DNA of 64,000 nucleotides, taken from NCBI GenBank assembly GCA_014905825.1, contig JACGCN010000036.1:1-64000 (forward strand), read 5' to 3'. This DNA comes from Lyophyllum atratum. Lineage: Eukaryota; Basidiomycota; Agaricomycetes; Agaricales; Lyophyllaceae. The translations under genes and the position numbers were made by a program. How positions within the stretch are numbered: position 1 is the first letter of the stretch; each line of letters starts with the position of its first letter. Shown here one piece after another: positions 60,753 through 64,000 of the stretch. The notes under the pieces were generated by a model. It was not told the origin of the DNA. It saw only the letters and a program-made list of their open reading frames with translations, and did not search any database.

Positions 60753-62278
60753 GTACCCTCGCCCCTTCTTCTATCCCCAGGTGAGCCTATCTTTGCGCCG
60801 AATGAGCCTAAAAAGCTAAACGTTATCCCGAGATCTTGTATATTAGCCACAAAAATATCTCTCATAGATTTAGAACTAATCCAGAATCATAAAGGGCAGC
60901 GGGCTGTCTATCGCTGCGCATAAATCATACTAATCTGCACAGGTCCCGCGTCGTGTTGGTTTCTTTGGGAGAACCTTACATATGGAGAAAACGCCGAGTC
61001 TTCCATACCCATCGGGAGTAGATGTTGCACGGTCGTGTCAATCCTAGGACCCTAGTCTTCCTTCGATTACGCGACGAAGACATCGGTAAAGGGAGAGCGA
61101 TGGAAGTGTCAACACTGTTATCTCACAGTCTCACAGGATACAGTTACCTCTGGCTTCTATCGCGAAAGACTATTCAATGGTCATCTCTTGCCGAAATACG
61201 TCCGCATTCTTCGTCTCCTTTGTTCGCTAATTCAGGCCGGATAACTAGTAGAAACCCTCCCAGTCGGTTTGGTTTCTACGCCACATATTACGGATGGTCA
61301 TAGATGATATCATTTGGGCTGCTTCCAGGTCTGGGCTCGCTGTAGCTTCGCTGGGTTTCGCCCTTCGGATTGCTATTACTGTGAGTACCTGCCATTGAAT
61401 TGTTCCTGTCACGTTGATCAATTGAATGCACTCTGACAAGCACGACAGATTGAAAATATCGTTGTGGTTGTAGACGCCTCATTGGCGCCAGGCACCATCT
61501 ACACGTAGTATTATCCGCTGCTGTGAAGGCAGAGCATGAAACCGTATATGACTTGTGAAGACTCAGAAGAGATGTCTCTTCACACATACTTTCGTGCACC
61601 CCAGCCTCCACAGCAGCCCATTACGATAAAGTGATCACCCTGCATCACCCAAGCTTATTTACATGGTTTCTTTCACAGCCAATTTCAGATGACCTCGCTC
61701 TTTTCTGGACACATGATCAGAATCTGCTCGTGCCTGTGATGAAGTTCTTTATGTTCGCGGCATGCCAAAGCGTTCTCAGCGAAGTCTTTGTCATTCCGAC
61801 GCTTTCCGACAGAATACAGCTACGTCGCTTCGGAAGGCAGCTTTGGAGTCACGTTCTTTGTTGTGTTTGCGGATCTCGTGTGTCTTGTCCAATTTCGCGC
61901 AATTCTGCTGATCCCTTTACTTTTATTGCCATGCACAGCCCTGAGAGGGTATTCGTCACGGCGTTTCAAATCGAAGGTGCGTGCCCGATCACGACGAGTG
62001 ACGGGCTTGAGAAGCACGGACAGGTCAGGGATCGCAACTTTTGCCCCAAAGTGATCTAGCGCCCCCTCGAAGTATCCCAGTTCGGGTCGAACGCGTTCTG
62101 GAAGCTCAGCATCAGAAGTCTTCAAGTGGAGTTGAGATCTTGGGACATGGTTCTTTTATTTGTTTTTGCCTCCGTCCGGTGTACAGCCGGTCTTTTGGAA
62201 AACGTATAAAGGCTGCCTTGGCATCCACCGCGTTGAGCCCCAACCCCCCGCCCGTCCCCCAGCCCCCCACGGTGAGCC
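60753..62278. other. Intergenic, nothing recognised
   Basis: These 1.5 kb contain several open frames under 145 codons on both strands with no recognisable domain or consistent splicing. It should hold the promoter of the DUF6593 gene, including a C-rich tract at about 62238-62270. Confidence 0.45.
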
Positions 62279-63053
62279 ATGCCACCACCGCCGCCGTACA
62301 TCCTAGAAGACCGTTCGGGATCTCTTACAAACACCGACTTTGACGATTTGTACGACCGAATATTCTTTCGCGTCGCCCGGGTGCCCGATCGGTGCACCAC
62401 GATGATCTACAGTATGAACATTCGCGGATCGCGGCACCGCGACTCGCTGCCGTTCAATCGGGAGCCCATCGTTTCCCTCGACTTCGCGCCCGATGAGCGG
62501 CTCGGGACGATCTCCTTCATGCAAAAGCCGTATAATGTCTCGCTGCCGATGAATCGGTACCTCCGAAAAATAACTCTCTTTGGGAGGTCAGTCCTGTTCT
62601 CCTCATCCATCGAAGTTCCTTTGATAGGCGTCTGACACCCTCCCCCTCTCCGCATCCCCCAGTTCTCTTTTTCGAAAATTCGTCGCGTCAGACGGACGCG
62701 AATATAGATGGGGGCACCGTATATTGGAGGGACAGGAATGGTCTGTGAGTCGGCGTGGAGCCCACCCACTGTGTTGCGATGTTTCTCTGACCGAGATCCC
62801 GGCGTAACGAGTGTACGACTGCGGACAACCATCTGGTTGCCCACTTCGACCTGAACCCGCCGAATGTGCGGCCCTACGACCCTCATGTATCAGGTAATTA
62901 CCTTACAGTGTACGAACATTTCTTTCCTTTGACACTCGGTAAGTTTTGTCGTTCCTGCTGCCTGCCATGATGATACAAGCTCACTACGTACACATATCAG
63001 AATTGCTCGCATCACTTACTATAATGCGACACATTGCACAGCACCATCTCTGA
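62279..63053 (+). CDS. DUF6593-like protein
   Basis: Four exons are inferred from the ATG at 62279. Segments are SGSLTNTDFDDLYDRIFF, IVSLDFAPDERLGTISFM, MNRYLRKITLFG, then SSLFRKFVASDGREYRWG, DNHLVAHFDLNPPNVRPY and a short last exon ending LLASLTIMRHIAQHHL. The RKF-x-DG-x-EYxW core and the layout match the DUF6593 family found in many copies in mushrooms. No function is established for it. Splice joins keep the frame at each step. Confidence 0.65.
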
Positions 63054-63217
63054 GATGGATTGGACTCTTGCTCTCCCACATGTACCTAGTATAATTGTAG
63101 TATCTCCGTTAGTCGACAAAATAGAGTCTAGATGACTTGTCAATCTTGAAAACACAACCTTTTCGGGTTAGGGTTACCCAATCTTGCCTTGCAACTCTGA
63201 TCATAGACGTCCCTCAA
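63054..63217. promoter_or_regulatory. Short gap before the NF-YC gene
   Basis: Only 164 bp separate the DUF6593 stop from the NF-YC start, so the NF-YC promoter is short or overlaps the upstream gene's 3' region. Confidence 0.4.
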
Positions 63218-64000
63218 ATGTCAACACACCCGTTCGTGCAGACCGGAGAGCCCCTCAACGACTTCCTGCGGTCCTTCTGGCAGCGCCAGGTCGATGCAGC
63301 CGAGCAGGAAACCCCAGATTACCGCCACCCACCGCTCCCGCTGGCGAGGATAAAGAAAGTGATGAAGAGCGACCCGGACGTCAAGGTAAGTGTCGCCAAA
63401 CGAATGACTATCGAACAACTCTAAGGCACCTCTTGCCAGATGATTGCAGCAGATGGTATGCACACCCAGCATACATCATATTCACGCGTTTGAACCGTCG
63501 GTCGTCGCAGCTCCGATCCTCTTCTGCAAGGCTTGCGAAAGTAGGTCTCGCAGCTCTCGTTTCCCAGGCATTCAGCTCACTGGCTTGTGCAGTCTTCATC
63601 TCCGAAATCACGGCGAGGGCTTTCATCGTCGCCGACGCCAACAAACGCCGTACACTCTCCCGCTCCGACATCGCAAAGGCGCTGAGCAAGTCCGACCAAT
63701 TCGACTTCCTCATTGACATCGTTCCAAGAGACGACATACCCTTTGGCGCGACGGCTGCGGCGGGGAAGAAAGCAGGTCCAGGTATGAAGCAGGTGAGCCC
63801 TCGTGAGCACTGGCGTTTCTGCGCAGCCATTCTGACCTCGCCATAGATATCTGATACAAATGCTGGAGAGTCTTCGACGAGTGGGCTGACGCTAGAAGCT
63901 GCGAACGGTGGTGCAGGTGGGAGCGGCGGTTCGCAAGTCTTGGAGCAGGTGAGCTTGAAGATCTTGACCCCATAAGTTCTTGCACCGATTCTTACCCGTC
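63218..64000 (+). CDS. HAP5: CCAAT-binding factor subunit NF-YC/Hap5 (3' partial)
   Basis: This histone-fold subunit of the heterotrimeric CCAAT-binding transcription factor is read across four short introns: [73 protein letters not shown] and [13 protein letters not shown]. The match to the NF-YC core is continuous. The reading then enters a Gly/Ser-rich tail ([16 protein letters not shown]) and a donor at about 63951, so the gene continues past the window edge. The start at 63218 is the first ATG in frame. Confidence 0.92.

Overview
This window looks like nuclear DNA of a mushroom-forming basidiomycete (Agaricomycetes). The protein-coding genes are cut by many introns of about 50-60 bp. Recognisable families include an AA9 lytic polysaccharide monooxygenase with a CBM1, TPR/Kelch/MYND and F-box proteins, DUF6534 and DUF6593 proteins, and a fungal TET/JBP dioxygenase. 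No species can be named from the sequence alone.

Left part (1-18,640), accessory and repeat-rich. Minisatellites fill 1-720. An unusual gene group follows at 930-9,351: a ULP1-type (C48) protease-like gene, a BAH-PHD chromatin reader gene and a low-complexity gene, all on the minus strand. A TET/JBP 2-oxoglutarate/Fe(II) dioxygenase gene faces the last of these across a 133-bp shared promoter. The ULP1-like gene carries a 253-bp exon+intron unit in three near-identical tandem copies, and its 3' end is cut off by a dispersed repeat. An F-box-like gene and a glutamate-rich gene follow. From 14.2 to 18.6 kb lie head-to-tail modular repeats made of a head, a conserved core and a CGCACCT-rich minisatellite tail. 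Two heads are tRNA-like and two are a 186-bp sequence; the second 186-bp copy is at 18,453-18,638 and the first at 894-1,079. A 1.19-kb TIR element with a 7-bp target duplication sits between two minisatellite stretches.

Middle (19.2-36.7 kb). A coiled-coil gene and a GATA-like zinc-finger gene are followed by about 11 kb (23.3-34.4 kb) in which I recognise no gene. That stretch contains diverged tandem duplications of about 870, 300-380 and 505 bp.

Right part (37.1-64.0 kb), mostly ordinary gene-dense euchromatin. In order: TPR-Kelch-MYND protein, proline-rich single-pass membrane protein, NmrA/EasG-like oxidoreductase, a multi-lesion pseudogene of a mushroom-specific family with an 88-bp frame-shifting duplication, F-box-like protein, DUF6534 membrane protein, alpha/beta hydrolase, APH-type kinase, a conserved small protein, a truncated Ty1/Copia fragment, AA9-CBM1 LPMO, Rvb1 (RuvB-like 1), a DUF6593 protein and NF-YC/Hap5 running off the right edge.

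The most interesting content is the TET/JBP + BAH-PHD + ULP1-like gene group bounded by dispersed repeats, and the modular tRNA-headed/minisatellite-tailed repeat family.
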